Shown here: positions 53,895 to 63,558 of the stretch, in pieces
Layout of the letters: each line of letters starts with the position of its first letter
Position numbering within the stretch: position 1 is the stretch's first letter
Assembly: GCF_938039205.1 (NCBI RefSeq)
Contig: NZ_CALHVM010000024.1
Span: 24,913-88,912, forward strand
From: an uncultured Campylobacter sp.
GTDB taxonomy: Bacteria; Campylobacterota; Campylobacteria; Campylobacterales; Campylobacteraceae
Direction of reading: 5' to 3'
DNA: 64,000 nucleotides
The notes under the pieces: generated by a model
Databases searched by the model: none
What the model was told of the DNA's origin: nothing
The model's input: only the letters and a program-made list of their open reading frames with translations
Program-made: the position numbers and the translations under genes

Positions 53895-54947
53895 TCACTC
53901 CGTAGTACTGTTTATGTAGCTGTTTTCGGAGATCTGCGTCCAGACTCTAGCCTTTTTCATAAAGGCCTTTTGCGAGTCCAAAATCTCCTTAAACGTCGCG
54001 TCTTTGGCTGAGAGCTCGTCTAGGATCTCGTCTGTGGCTTTGCGTAGCGCGGCGATGACCTCGGGCGGGAACGAGGCGATTTTTACGTCTGGATGCTCGC
54101 TTTTGATTTTATCAAGTACTAGCGAGTTTTGATAGACCGCCGACTCGTAAACATCGGCCGCTACGGCCTTGGTCGCAGTCTCTACGATAGCTTGAAGGTC
54201 GGCGGGTAGCTTGTCCCAGAGCTTTTTGTTGATGTAAAATTCATTTTCGCTAGCGGGTTCCTGCCAGCCTGTGTAGTAAAATTTAGCCACCTTTTGAAAG
54301 CCGAAATTTATATCGATCGCGGGGCAGACCCACTCGACGGCGTCGATCGTGTTCATCTCCATCGCCATGTATAGTTCGCCGATCGGGATCGTGTTGATGT
54401 TTACGCCTAGCTTTGCCATTATCTCGCCGCCAAGCCCGGTCATGCGCAGTTTTAGTCCCTTTAGATCGTCCGTGCTCTTGATCTCTTTTTTAAACCAGCC
54501 GCCCATTTGCATGCCAAAATTTCCGCCGTGAAAGGTCACGATGCCGTACTCGTTAAAGACCTTTTGCGCGAGCTCCTTGCCGCCGCCGTACGCGTACCAT
54601 GCGTCCTGCTCGGCCTTGTTCATGCCAAAGGGCACCGTCGTAAAGAGCATGAGCTTGGCGTCCTTACCCTTATAAAAGTAGCTAGCGGTGAAAGCCGCGT
54701 CGTACTGGGTACTTTTGACCATATCAAGCAGCGCGAATGCCGCCTTGTGCTTGGACGGGTAGTCGACGCGCACCTCGATACGGCCGTCGCTCATCTTTTC
54801 CACGAGCTCTTTAAATTTCTTTGGAGCATCGCCCAGTACGGGTACGTTGCTCTCGTAGGTGGAGGCGAGCTTGATCTTATATTTTTCCGCAGCTTGCGCG
54901 CTAAACACCATCGCCGCGCACAAAGCCAGCGCTAAAAATAGTTTCAT
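53895..54947 (-). CDS. TRAP-type solute-binding protein without neighbouring permeases
   Basis: A 350-residue periplasmic protein with signal peptide MKLFLALALCAAMVFSAQA. YKIKLASTYESNVPVLGDAPKKFKELVEKMSDGRIEVRVDY and LKGLKLRMTGLGGEIMAKLG (the carboxylate-binding Arg in LRMTG) match the DctP/TakP group, and MEMNTIDAVEWVCPAIDINFGF resembles the alpha-keto-acid TakP subgroup. No DctQ or DctM genes flank it, so it must use permeases elsewhere in the genome or have another role. It stands alone between long gaps. Confidence 0.88.
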   Translation of the reverse strand: MKLFLALALCAAMVFSAQAAEKYKIKLASTYESNVPVLGDAPKKFKELVEKMSDGRIEVRVDYPSKHKAAFALLDMVKSTQYDAAFTASYFYKGKDAKLMLFTTVPFGMNKAEQDAWYAYGGGKELAQKVFNEYGIVTFHGGNFGMQMGGWFKKEIKSTDDLKGLKLRMTGLGGEIMAKLGVNINTIPIGELYMAMEMNTIDAVEWVCPAIDINFGFQKVAKFYYTGWQEPASENEFYINKKLWDKLPADLQAIVETATKAVAADVYESAVYQNSLVLDKIKSEHPDVKIASFPPEVIAALRKATDEILDELSAKDATFKEILDSQKAFMKKARVWTQISENSYINSTTE

Positions 54948-55706
54948 TTTTTCTCCTTTTGGTTTTAAATTTACCGATTATAGAGTTTTGAATTATATTT
55001 TTTGATTAATTTTAAAATTTAAGCTATAAAAATTTATGGCAAATGAGTAAAAATGTAAATAAATTTCTAAAATGTTACGAAAATTAAATTGTGCCGTTTG
55101 CGGATAAATTTGACGATTGTCGTCGCCGGATCGGCGGCGTTTAGGCGTACGACTCAGCTAATTTTGTTTGAGTGAGCGGTGGAAATCGACCTGCGGATAC
55201 GGCTTTAAACTATTAAGTTATTTTTTCGCGACGCATCAAAATTTAGCGGGGAAAATTTACTCGTAATTTTTTGGTTGCAAGATTAAACATTGGCGTAGCA
55301 TTAGGGTGCATTGCGGCGATTTTATAAGCCGTAAATGCTAAATTTGGGTAGCGCCGCTTGCGTTTGCAAAGATAAATCAGCAGGCAAATTCGCTGCGTGC
55401 TTTGGTGAATCGTCTGTACATTTTGAGCCGTATTTGCGCAGTTTCCGAGTAAATTTAAGCGGCAAATTTGACAAGACGACTTTTTCGTTAAATTTACTAG
55501 AAAAATTTGTAAAATTTAAGCCGCCGAGTACGAAAAAAGGCAAGCGAGTAGGTAAATTTAGGAAGAGCCGGGAACGTCGTTAGCGTATGGCGTATTTGGC
55601 TAGAGTATTTTTCGCGCGGCTTGTCGCTAGCTCCGGTCTTGTAGGCGTTTGCTGGCATTTTGACAAAAATATACGACAAAAACGACTTGATTAAATCCAA
55701 GCAAGC
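54948..55706. other. Long gap between TRAP binding protein gene and marR
   Basis: About 760 bases. Overlapping frames on both strands near 55320-55583 (82 and 73 codons) are rich in AAATTT-derived Lys/Phe/Asn codons and lack ribosome sites. I see no gene, RNA or mobile element. Confidence 0.5.
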
Positions 55707-56153
55707 TTAAATTTTCGTTTGGATACCTGGCGTATTTTCGATCTCTTTGTCGCAAATCTCGCAAAAGCGCGTCAGCAGCAAAAAGAGTTTTTCGGTATTT
55801 TTCTCACCGAGCCTAGCAAATACCCGCTCGCCCAGCTCGTCGCTAGCGTGCACGATAGGGGCAGCTACGTCGTGCCCTTTTTGCGTGAGGCTCATCGCGC
55901 GCTCCCTTTTATCCGTGCTTTGCTCGCCTATCTGCACTAGCCCTTTTTGGCGAAAATCCTTGCAGACGTTAAAAACCGTTTGCTTGGGTATGAGCCACTC
56001 CTCGCTAATCTTTTTTTGCGTCGAGCGGCCGTCTTTTGCTAACGTATAAAGCACCGCAAATTCGCTGTAGCTAAGCCCCGTTTTAGCGATCAGCGCGTCT
56101 ATGCGCTCGTCAATCTCGCTGATTTTTTTGCCTAGGTCGTCAAAGTTATACAT
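55707..56153 (-). CDS. MarR-family transcriptional regulator
   Basis: A 148-residue winged-helix regulator. Residues about 28-95 form the DNA-binding domain (SYSEFAVLYTLAKDGRSTQKKISEEWLIPKQTVFNVCKDFRQKGLV), followed by the wing ERAMSLTQKGHDVA and C-terminal dimerisation helices. It diverges from the RND efflux pair, and a palindrome overlapping the RND promoter lies between them, so it probably represses both. A ligand is unknown. Confidence 0.92.
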   Translation of the reverse strand: MYNFDDLGKKISEIDERIDALIAKTGLSYSEFAVLYTLAKDGRSTQKKISEEWLIPKQTVFNVCKDFRQKGLVQIGEQSTDKRERAMSLTQKGHDVAAPIVHASDELGERVFARLGEKNTEKLFLLLTRFCEICDKEIENTPGIQTKI

Positions 56154-56210
56154 CGTTTTCCTTTTTTATTTTGGGCGAATTTTAGTAAAATCCCAAAATA
56201 TTTTCAAGGT

Positions 56211-56247
56211 TTTAGGATTGACTTTTAGTCCTAAATTTTGCTAATAT
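56211..56247 (+). promoter_or_regulatory. RND-operon promoter overlapped by a probable MarR operator
   Basis: An inverted repeat TTTAGGA (56211-56217) / TCCTAAA (56229-56235) surrounds a -35 box TTGACT (56218-56223). After 18 bases comes a -10 box TAATAT (56242-56247). A regulator bound to the palindrome would cover the -35 element, which fits repression by the divergent MarR protein. The binding is inferred. Confidence 0.65.
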
Positions 56248-56281
56248 GATAAATTTTAAGACTAATTTTAAGGGAAATTTT

Positions 56282-57511
56282 ATGAAATTCGGCAAAATTT
56301 TAAAGGCATATTTTTTATCGTTTGCGCTGATTTTGACCGCGCAACAAACGGCGGCGGCGCAGGAAAATAAATCGGAGCAAGAAACGCTGCCGCAAAACAA
56401 GCAAACGGCTCAAGCGGACGTACAAGGCGGCGACGCTAGCAAATCAAACGTCGGTCAAGACGGCAGAAATTCGGACGCTAGTCAAAATCAAAACGACGAA
56501 GCTATAAAGCTCACGGTCGTCTCGCCCAAGGTCGCAAAATTTAGTCCAAAGCTAAATTTGCACGGCGAGCTAGTTGCTAGAGACGATGTTGCCGTGGGCT
56601 CGGCGCTGCAAGGCCAACAAATCGCCCAAATCTTAGCCGAAGTGGGCGAAAACGTGCAAAAGGGGCAAATTTTAGCCCTGCTAGACGGCGCCGGCGTAAA
56701 AGCGAAATTTGACCAGCAAACCGCCGCGCTAGAGGCCGCAAAGCAAAATTTAAACTCCGCCAAGGCCGCTTTTAGCGAGGCTAGCCCCGCGCTAAAGCGA
56801 GCTAAAGACCTAGCCGCAAAAAAGGCGATCAGCTCGCAAGAGCTCGAACAAGCAAGCGCGAAAGAAGCAAGCGCCAGAGCGAATCTAAACTCCGCAAAAG
56901 CCCAAATTTCGCAGATAGACGCGCAGATCGCGGAAGCTAAAGATCAGCTCGGCAAAGCTAGCGTGATAGCGCCCGTTAGCGGCGTCGTGACGGCCAAAAA
57001 AGCCCAAATCGGCGCGCTAACTAGCGGCGAGACTTTGTTTAACATCGCAAAAGACGGCGTCATCGAGCTATCTGCGGACGCGGACGCAGCCGAGCTTGCG
57101 CAGATAAGAGTCGGCATGAGCGCGCAGGCTCAAATTTACGGTGTAAAAGAGGCCGTAAACGGCAAGGTGCGGCTGGTGCCCGTGAGCGTGGATACGAGCT
57201 CGCGCCTAGGCAAGGTCAAAATTTCGCTAGACGGCGGGGCTAAATTTATCGGTTCGTACGCCAAAGCCGTCATCGACCTGCCCGAATTTAGCGCATTAGC
57301 GCTGCCCGCGCAGGCGATTTCGTTTACGGACGAGGGCGCGTTTGCGACGCTAATAAAAGACGGCAAGGCGCAGAAGCGAAAAATCCAAACCGGACTTAGA
57401 GCAAACGGGCTAGTGCAGGTGATTTGGGGCGTTAGCGAGGGCGATGAGGTCGCGCTAAAAGCCGCCGCGCTGGTAAATGACGGCGAAGCGGCGCAAAGTG
57501 GTGCGGAGTGA
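56282..57511 (+). CDS. RND efflux periplasmic adaptor (membrane fusion protein)
   Basis: A 409-residue protein with signal peptide MKFGKILKAYFLSFALILTAQQTAAAQ. A Gln/Asn-rich linker follows the signal. The lipoyl-like half motifs (LHGELVARDDVAVGSALQGQ, QILAEVGENVQKGQILALLDG) flank a helical hairpin of about residues 145-225, and VIAPVSGVVTAKKAQIG closes it. Start ATG 56282 has AAGGG upstream; the in-frame ATG 56246 overlaps the -10 box and cannot be used from that promoter. It is coupled to the pump by overlap. Confidence 0.93.
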   Translation: MKFGKILKAYFLSFALILTAQQTAAAQENKSEQETLPQNKQTAQADVQGGDASKSNVGQDGRNSDASQNQNDEAIKLTVVSPKVAKFSPKLNLHGELVARDDVAVGSALQGQQIAQILAEVGENVQKGQILALLDGAGVKAKFDQQTAALEAAKQNLNSAKAAFSEASPALKRAKDLAAKKAISSQELEQASAKEASARANLNSAKAQISQIDAQIAEAKDQLGKASVIAPVSGVVTAKKAQIGALTSGETLFNIAKDGVIELSADADAAELAQIRVGMSAQAQIYGVKEAVNGKVRLVPVSVDTSSRLGKVKISLDGGAKFIGSYAKAVIDLPEFSALALPAQAISFTDEGAFATLIKDGKAQKRKIQTGLRANGLVQVIWGVSEGDEVALKAAALVNDGEAAQSGAE

Positions 57512-60500
57512 AAATTTCGTCTTGGGCGATCCGACATCCTATCCCTATCATCGTGCTTTTTATCGCGCTTAGTTTAGGCGGCGTAGCGTCGTTTTTGCGC
57601 CTACCGATAAACGCGAACCCAAACGTAAATTTCCCTATCGTTAGCGTCACGGTCACGCAGACCGGCGCGTCGCCTACTCAGCTGGAAAGCTCGACTACTA
57701 GGCGCATAGAAGACGCCGTGAGCGGGCTGGCGGACGTGAGGCACGTTAGCTCTACGATCTCTGAGGGTAGCTCGGCTACCACAGTGGAGTTTGCCATCGA
57801 GACGGACGTCGATAGAGCCGTAAACGACGTGCGAAACGCTATCTCGCAGATCAGAGACGAACTACCCGCCGGTATCGATACGCCGATAGTAGAGCGCGTG
57901 GACGTCGAGGGCGGCGCGCTGGCGTTTTATTCTATAGGAAGCGCAAATTTAGACCAAAGCGAGATATCGTACCTGATAGATAACGAGATAAAAAGGCGGC
58001 TGCTAGCAATCCCGGGCGTACAGCAGGTAAAGCGTCTAGGCGGCACTACGCGCGAGATTAGGGTGCTTTTAGATCCCGCCGCTCTTAGCTCGCTAAAGAT
58101 AGACGCGGCTTATATCAGCAAGCAGCTTGCACAAAATAATGCCGATTTGCCCGCCGGCAGGACCGTTTTAGACGGCGCGGAAAACAGCCTGCGCGTAACA
58201 GGCGGCGCAAAGAGTATCGAGGAGCTAACAGACACCCCCATCCGACTAGAGGGCGGCGGTAGCGTCCGTCTGGGCGACATCGCTCGCGTGGAGGATTCGC
58301 ACGGCGAGGTTAGGTCGCGCTCTAGGATGGATGGGCTGGAGACGGCGGGATTTAGCGTCTCGCGCTCAAAAGGCGCCAGCGACACGGTCGTGATGCAAAA
58401 GGTCAAGGAGGAGCTGGCTAAATTTACCGCAGAGCATGCAGAAGTAAAGATAGATGAGATATATACCTCGGCAGACGAGACTAAGCAAAGCTACGACCAA
58501 ACGATCTGGATGCTAGCCGAGGGCGCGATACTGACGGTACTAGTCGTATTTGTTTTCTTGCGAGACGCGAGAGCGACGCTGGTGGCGGCCGTGTCGCTGC
58601 CTCTTTCGATCCTGCCGACGTTTGCGGCGCTTTATCTGCTGGACTACACGCTAAACGGCATCACGCTGCTGGCTCTCATGCTAGTTATCGGCATACTCGT
58701 AGACGACGCGATCGTGGAGATAGAAAATATCAAAAAGCACCTAGCCCTAGGCAAGCGCCCGTATCAAGCCGCCATAGACGCGGCTGATGATATCGGCTTT
58801 GCGGTGGTTGCCATTACGCTAACGATAGTGGCGATATTTTTACCAGTTAGTTTTATCGGCGGGGGCATCGGGCAGTATTTTAGGCAGTTTGGCATAACCG
58901 TCGCGGCGGCGGTTTTGGCTTCGCTTTTAGTCGCGCGTTTAGCCACTCCGCTACTAGCGGCCTATATCCTAAAGCCCGAGGCCAAAGAGGAGCGCGAAGC
59001 GGGCAAACTAAAGGCCGCCTATCTAAATTTGCTAACTTTCACGCTAGATCACCGCAAATTTACGCTCTTTATCGGCTTTTTGCTACTGCTTGGCTCGTTT
59101 GCGCTAATACCGCTTTTGCCGACGGGATTTTTGCCTCAAAGCGACGCCGGCAGAAGTAGCGTAAATATCACGCTAGCTCCGGGTTCCACGCTAGAGCAGA
59201 CCGATGAGAGGCTTTTAAATTTAACGCGCGCCATCAAAGAAAATCCGGCCGTTTGGTCGGTTTTTGCTATCGCAGGAGGAGGTGGCGAAACGCACAAGGG
59301 CGAGCTGTTAATCACGTTAAAACCGCACAAACAGCGCGCTGTTACGCAAAAGGAGTTTGAAAACGAGCTGCGGGCGGAACTGGCTAAATTTAGCGATATG
59401 AGATTTGCCTTTGCTAACGATATGGCTGCGCGCGATATCTCGGTCATCCTAGCAGGCGACGACGCGGATGCACTCTCTCAAACCACCGCGCTGATAAAAT
59501 CTCAAATGAGCGGAGTTACGGGCGTAAAAAACGCTCAAGTAAACGAACCGCTGCAAAAGCCGGAAATCCGCATAAATTTAATCAAAAAAGAGGCCGCAAG
59601 ACTGGGCGTGAGCCATCAGACCGTTGGTGAAGCTTTGCGTATCGCTACCGTAGGCGACACGGACGCGGCGTCGGCGAAATTTGACCTACCTGATCGTCAA
59701 GTACCTATCCGCGTTAGCCTAGAGGAGGGTGCTAGAAACGATCTTGAAGTTTTGCGTAAAATTTACGTCCAAAGCGCGACAGGGACGGCCGTGCCGCTCT
59801 CTAGCGTGGCAGAAGTTTCGTATTCGCAGGGTGCGGCTAGCATAGAGAGGTTTGATAAACGTCGTAAGATTGCTGTCGAGGCCGATTTGCAACCCGGATT
59901 TACCATAGGCGAAGTTTTGGGGCAAATTCATGCCTTACCCGCGATGCAAAATTTGCCAAAAGGCATCTCCTCGCCCGAGTACGGCGATAGCGAGTATATG
60001 AGCGAGATGTTTGAGCAGTTTAGTATCGCGCTTGGCTTTGGAGTGACGATGTTTTTGCTGGTTTTGGTCGTGCTTTTTCGCGATTTTTTGCAGCCTGCGA
60101 CGATATTTATCGCGCTTCCGCTCTCTATCGGCGGGGCGGCCGGAGGTCTGCTACTTTACGGCGGGGCGCTTGATCTATCCGCCGTCATCGGCATCTTGAT
60201 GCTCATGGCTATCGTGGGTAAAAACTCCATTTTGCTCGTTGATTTCGTCATCGAAAAGCGCCTGCGCGGAAGCGGCGTCAGGCAGGCTTTGCTAAGCTCT
60301 GGCGCTGAGCGTGCGCGACCTATCGTGATGACTACGATAGCTATGATTGTCGGCATGGTGCCTGCGGTGTTTGCTAGCGGCTCAGGGGCCGAGTTTCGCG
60401 CGACGATGTCGGTAGCCGTGATTTGCGGGCTGGCCGTTTCTACGCTGCTTAGCCTTGTTTTCGTGCCGACGGTCTACTCTATCGTGGATGATGCGAAAAA

Positions 60501-60570
60501 CTTTCTCGGTAGGCGTCTTTCTAAACTCACGTCCGTAACCGAGCAAGATAAGCAAAACGCAATAAAATAG
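57508..60570 (+). CDS. RND-family multidrug efflux pump, inner-membrane subunit
   Basis: A 1020-residue proton-driven transporter of the AcrB/HAE-1 type. The start is GTG in the overlap GTGA with the adaptor gene. RHPIPIIVLFIALSLGGVASFLRLPI is helix 1, the second helix bundle has GILVDDAIVEIENI near 392-405 (the two Asp of the proton relay), and a second half shows LMAIVGKNSILLVDF. Two large periplasmic loops are present. It lacks a TolC-type outer-membrane gene beside it. Drug range cannot be told from sequence. Confidence 0.95.
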   Translation: MKISSWAIRHPIPIIVLFIALSLGGVASFLRLPINANPNVNFPIVSVTVTQTGASPTQLESSTTRRIEDAVSGLADVRHVSSTISEGSSATTVEFAIETDVDRAVNDVRNAISQIRDELPAGIDTPIVERVDVEGGALAFYSIGSANLDQSEISYLIDNEIKRRLLAIPGVQQVKRLGGTTREIRVLLDPAALSSLKIDAAYISKQLAQNNADLPAGRTVLDGAENSLRVTGGAKSIEELTDTPIRLEGGGSVRLGDIARVEDSHGEVRSRSRMDGLETAGFSVSRSKGASDTVVMQKVKEELAKFTAEHAEVKIDEIYTSADETKQSYDQTIWMLAEGAILTVLVVFVFLRDARATLVAAVSLPLSILPTFAALYLLDYTLNGITLLALMLVIGILVDDAIVEIENIKKHLALGKRPYQAAIDAADDIGFAVVAITLTIVAIFLPVSFIGGGIGQYFRQFGITVAAAVLASLLVARLATPLLAAYILKPEAKEEREAGKLKAAYLNLLTFTLDHRKFTLFIGFLLLLGSFALIPLLPTGFLPQSDAGRSSVNITLAPGSTLEQTDERLLNLTRAIKENPAVWSVFAIAGGGGETHKGELLITLKPHKQRAVTQKEFENELRAELAKFSDMRFAFANDMAARDISVILAGDDADALSQTTALIKSQMSGVTGVKNAQVNEPLQKPEIRINLIKKEAARLGVSHQTVGEALRIATVGDTDAASAKFDLPDRQVPIRVSLEEGARNDLEVLRKIYVQSATGTAVPLSSVAEVSYSQGAASIERFDKRRKIAVEADLQPGFTIGEVLGQIHALPAMQNLPKGISSPEYGDSEYMSEMFEQFSIALGFGVTMFLLVLVVLFRDFLQPATIFIALPLSIGGAAGGLLLYGGALDLSAVIGILMLMAIVGKNSILLVDFVIEKRLRGSGVRQALLSSGAERARPIVMTTIAMIVGMVPAVFASGSGAEFRATMSVAVICGLAVSTLLSLVFVPTVYSIVDDAKNFLGRRLSKLTSVTEQDKQNAIK

Positions 60571-60689
60571 GAAACTCGTTAAATTTAGCCTTAAATTTAT
60601 CGATTTTTTCTGCGCGGATTAAATTTGAGCCGGGTTTTACGGCCGAATTTAGCTAAATTCGTAAGCCAAAAAGCCTAAATTTACGCGGT

Positions 60690-61163
60690 TTAATAATACC
60701 CCAGGCACATCGTTTCGGTTAGCTTTATGCGCTTTTCAAGCGGTTCAGGCGAGAAAAACGAGCATTTTTCGATGTAAATTCTATAGCCGTAGTCAAGTCC
60801 GAAATCGTCGTAAAATTTCTTTAAATTTATAAATTTTATCCCGCAAATTTCGCGTAGATCAAAAAGTGGATACAGCTTGGAGCTGTTTTTGGCGACGAGG
60901 TGCGAGGGCGCTAGAGTAGTAAACGAGCAAAACGCCGACGTGAGCACGAGTCCGGCTAGATCGCTGCAGCGCGCGGCGGCCTCGCGAAAACGCGCGGGAA
61001 TGCATTTTTTATGCAGAAAAACGATGCGCGAGTTTTCAAATTTAGCGCAGATCGCGCCGCTCCAAAACAGATACGCATTGCCCGAAATTTCGGCATTTCG
61101 CGCAAATTCGCAGCCCAGAACGTAATCATCTAAAAACTCGTTTGGCGCAAGGGTTATTTTCAT
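60690..61163 (-). CDS. Protein of unknown function (157 aa)
   Basis: No signal peptide or membrane span is seen, and I do not recognise the family. The N-terminus is acidic (KITLAPNEFLDDYVLGCEF), the middle is hydrophobic and Cys-rich (GLVLTSAFCSFTTLAP), and the C-terminus has a repeated aromatic pattern (FYDDFGLDYGYRIYIEK). Seven Cys residues in 157 are unusual for a cytosolic protein here. It diverges from the RidA gene and converges with the RND pump gene. Confidence 0.6.
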   Translation of the reverse strand: MKITLAPNEFLDDYVLGCEFARNAEISGNAYLFWSGAICAKFENSRIVFLHKKCIPARFREAAARCSDLAGLVLTSAFCSFTTLAPSHLVAKNSSKLYPLFDLREICGIKFINLKKFYDDFGLDYGYRIYIEKCSFFSPEPLEKRIKLTETMCLGYY

Positions 61164-61201
61164 ATTTTTCGTGCCTTTCTTGCGGGAAATTATAGCGAAA
61201 T

Positions 61202-61229
61202 TTGCTTTTTTGGCCGTAAATTAGATAAT
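61202..61229 (+). promoter_or_regulatory. Promoter of the RidA gene
   Basis: TTGCTT (61202-61207), 16 bases, GATAAT (61224-61229), then 28 bases to the ATG with AAAGGA as ribosome site. Confidence 0.5.
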
Positions 61230-61257
61230 ATTCGCCCAAATTTTACAAAGGACGAAA

Positions 61258-61635
61258 ATGAAAAAGGTTATCTCTACAAAAGACGCTCCACAAGCGATCG
61301 GGCCGTATTCGCAGGCGATCGAGGCAAACGGATTTTTGTTTATTTCAGGGCAGCTGGGCGTTACGCCGGAGGGCAAATTTGCGGGCGAGGACGTGAGGGC
61401 TCAAGCCGAGCAATCGATGCTAAATTTAAAAGCGATTTTGGCGCAGGCTGGGCTTAGCTTTGAAAATGCGGTAAAAACGACGATTTTTCTAACCAACATC
61501 GAGGATTTTACGGCAGTAAACGAAATTTACGCTAAATTTTTTAGCGAACCCTATCCTGCTAGAAGTACGATCGCCGTTAAAACGCTGCCAAAAGGCGGCC
61601 TAGTCGAGATCGAGCTTATCGCAGTGACGAAGTAA
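61258..61635 (+). CDS. RidA family enamine/imine deaminase
   Basis: A 125-residue trimeric protein that hydrolyses reactive enamines formed by PLP enzymes. KDAPQAIGPYSQAIEANGFLFISGQLG at the N-terminus, NLKAILAQAGLSFENAVKTTIFL in the middle and PARSTIAVKTLPKGGLVEIELIA at the end (with the catalytic Arg in PARST) match the family closely. The downstream DUF945-type gene begins 22 bases later. Confidence 0.95.
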   Translation: MKKVISTKDAPQAIGPYSQAIEANGFLFISGQLGVTPEGKFAGEDVRAQAEQSMLNLKAILAQAGLSFENAVKTTIFLTNIEDFTAVNEIYAKFFSEPYPARSTIAVKTLPKGGLVEIELIAVTK

Positions 61636-61657
61636 AATTTAAAATCAAGGAAAAAAA

Positions 61658-63040
61658 ATGAAAAAGATTATATTTGCGCTCGCGGTCGTTTTGATCGCGG
61701 TTTTTGGAGTCGCGTTTTACGGCTCGTCTAAAGCTAAAGAGTCCTACGATAGGGGTGTGGCGAGGCTAACTAGCGAGACTTTGAAGCTTGGATTTTTTAA
61801 TATAAAAGCAAACGCGGTAGAAAACGACTACGACAAAGGGCTGTTTAGCTCGCGCGCGGTGCTAAAACTCGAGCTCACCGACGGCAACGATCCGATCAAA
61901 TTTGAGGCTAAAACGACGCTAAAACACGGATTTGCCGAGCTATTTAGCGGGTTTAAGGCTCATAGCGACGTCAAAGCGCTAACGCCCGAAGCCGCACTCT
62001 ATCTAAAGAAAATTTTCGGCACGGACGAGTTTTTAAGCGTCGACGTGCTGATAAAATTTGATAAAACCCGCGACGTGACCTTAAATTTAGCCGATATCAA
62101 AACAAATGAAGATGACTCTAGCTTCGTAATCTCAAAGCCTTTTGCGAAGGCGCAAATCAAAGAAAATAAGATAAAATCCCTAGAAATCGGCGTCGGTAAA
62201 ATCGGCGGCGGCGATACGGACGGCGTGGATAAGGTCGATATAGAAAACGCCTCCGCACTCATCGAGCTTAACGACTTTAAGAGCTTTAACGATCTCATCT
62301 TGTTTATAAATATACAAACCGCCTACGAAAATATAGCTAAAATCGGGGTAAAGGCCGATAAAATGAGCTTTAACAGCGCTAAGGGTTATGATTTTCCAAA
62401 ATCGGTCGGCATTACGGGTATGTCGTTTCTAGCGCAGATAAAGCAAAATGCAGACGCAAATCTTCTCGATACGATTACCGACGCTAGTTTGGGCGCGCTT
62501 GACGTGGACGGCAAAAAGGTGCTCACGCAGCTAAATTTGAGCCTAAACGAGAAAAACGTAAACAAAGAAGCGATGGCGATGTACGTGAGCGATCCTCAAG
62601 AGGCGACCCTTTATAAGATTTTGATGAGTAAAAACTACGTGATGGAGGTTAAAAATTTTAGCTTTAAAAACCCAAACGGCAAGGAGCTTAAAATTAACGC
62701 CGTAGCCGATGCGTCGGACCTTGGCGCGGAAAGCAAAACGCTGCATGACGACGTAGATATCCAAACGGCGCTAAAAGCGGTCAAATTTGACGGCGAGATA
62801 AAGGTGCAATCCGCGTCTATAACGGAGTTTTTAAGCGCGTATAAGGGGCTAATGGCCGATAGCGACTTTAACCAGATGATGGATGGCATCAAGCCTTTTG
62901 AGGAGCGCGTAAATTCGCTTTTTGCCAAAGATGGCGAGTATATGAGCGCGAAATTTAAGCACGACATCGGTAGTGACGATCTGCTAGTAAACGATAAAAT
63001 TTCGCTCAAAGAATTTATAATGAGCCTGATGGCAAACTAA
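61658..63040 (+). CDS. DUF945-type (YdgA-like) membrane-anchored periplasmic protein
   Basis: A 460-residue protein with one N-terminal hydrophobic anchor (MKKIIFALAVVLIAVFGVAFYG). The exported part is beta-rich with repeated strands (LKLELTDGNDPIKFEAKTTLKHGFAELF, KVLTQLNLSLNEKNV), resembling the DUF945/YdgA family of unknown function. Some relatives affect motility or outer-membrane assembly. It follows ridA with its own AAGGA site. Confidence 0.8.
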   Translation: MKKIIFALAVVLIAVFGVAFYGSSKAKESYDRGVARLTSETLKLGFFNIKANAVENDYDKGLFSSRAVLKLELTDGNDPIKFEAKTTLKHGFAELFSGFKAHSDVKALTPEAALYLKKIFGTDEFLSVDVLIKFDKTRDVTLNLADIKTNEDDSSFVISKPFAKAQIKENKIKSLEIGVGKIGGGDTDGVDKVDIENASALIELNDFKSFNDLILFINIQTAYENIAKIGVKADKMSFNSAKGYDFPKSVGITGMSFLAQIKQNADANLLDTITDASLGALDVDGKKVLTQLNLSLNEKNVNKEAMAMYVSDPQEATLYKILMSKNYVMEVKNFSFKNPNGKELKINAVADASDLGAESKTLHDDVDIQTALKAVKFDGEIKVQSASITEFLSAYKGLMADSDFNQMMDGIKPFEERVNSLFAKDGEYMSAKFKHDIGSDDLLVNDKISLKEFIMSLMAN

Positions 63041-63558
63041 ATTTTCCTTATTTTTAGCGGACGATAGCGCTAAATTTACTGCTTCGTCCGCTAAATAAAT
63101 TTTATTTTTTGCATATATATTAAGGTAAATTTCTGCAAAATAAAATTTGATAGAACCACCAACAAAAAATCTCTAAAATTTTTTACACCCCTCCTTTCCT
63201 TCAGCTTCTTTTAAGCATATTGCTTGTATAATTCGAGCTCACGAATTGAGAAACCACCTTTAACTTTCACGTTAATAAAGCCTTTTCTTTTAATATCGTA
63301 AGTTTTAATTTTGAGTTAAATAAACAATTCTCTAATTTTTGAGAGTTTTTGAAACTAACTCTTAAATTATGTTTTTTAAATTAACACTGTTAAACTAATT
63401 AGTCAATCTTTGAAATCTAAACAAGTGATCGATTGAGCCAATCTTTTATCAGGCTTTCCCTGGAAAGTAGATAAGAGATAAAACTAATTAATAAAATTAA
63501 AGTTTTTTGATTAAAAACTTCATAATAAAATCCTAATATCTTTATGATTTAGGTAATT
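63041..63558. other. Upstream region of the rRNA operon
   Basis: About 520 AT-rich bases holding the rRNA promoter and leader. The sequence contains no coding frame. The first 180 bases hold no clear terminator for the upstream gene. Confidence 0.55.
63227..63232 (+). promoter_or_regulatory. -10 box of the rRNA operon
   Basis: TATAAT preceded by GCTTG, about 330 bases before the mature 16S end, with AT-rich DNA upstream. The remaining distance is leader RNA that would be removed by RNase III and other nucleases. Confidence 0.6.

Noticed and set aside
55322..55583. Overlapping frames on both strands in the TRAP-marR gap
   Set aside because: Symmetric open frames caused by palindromic AAATTT words; neither has a start signal.
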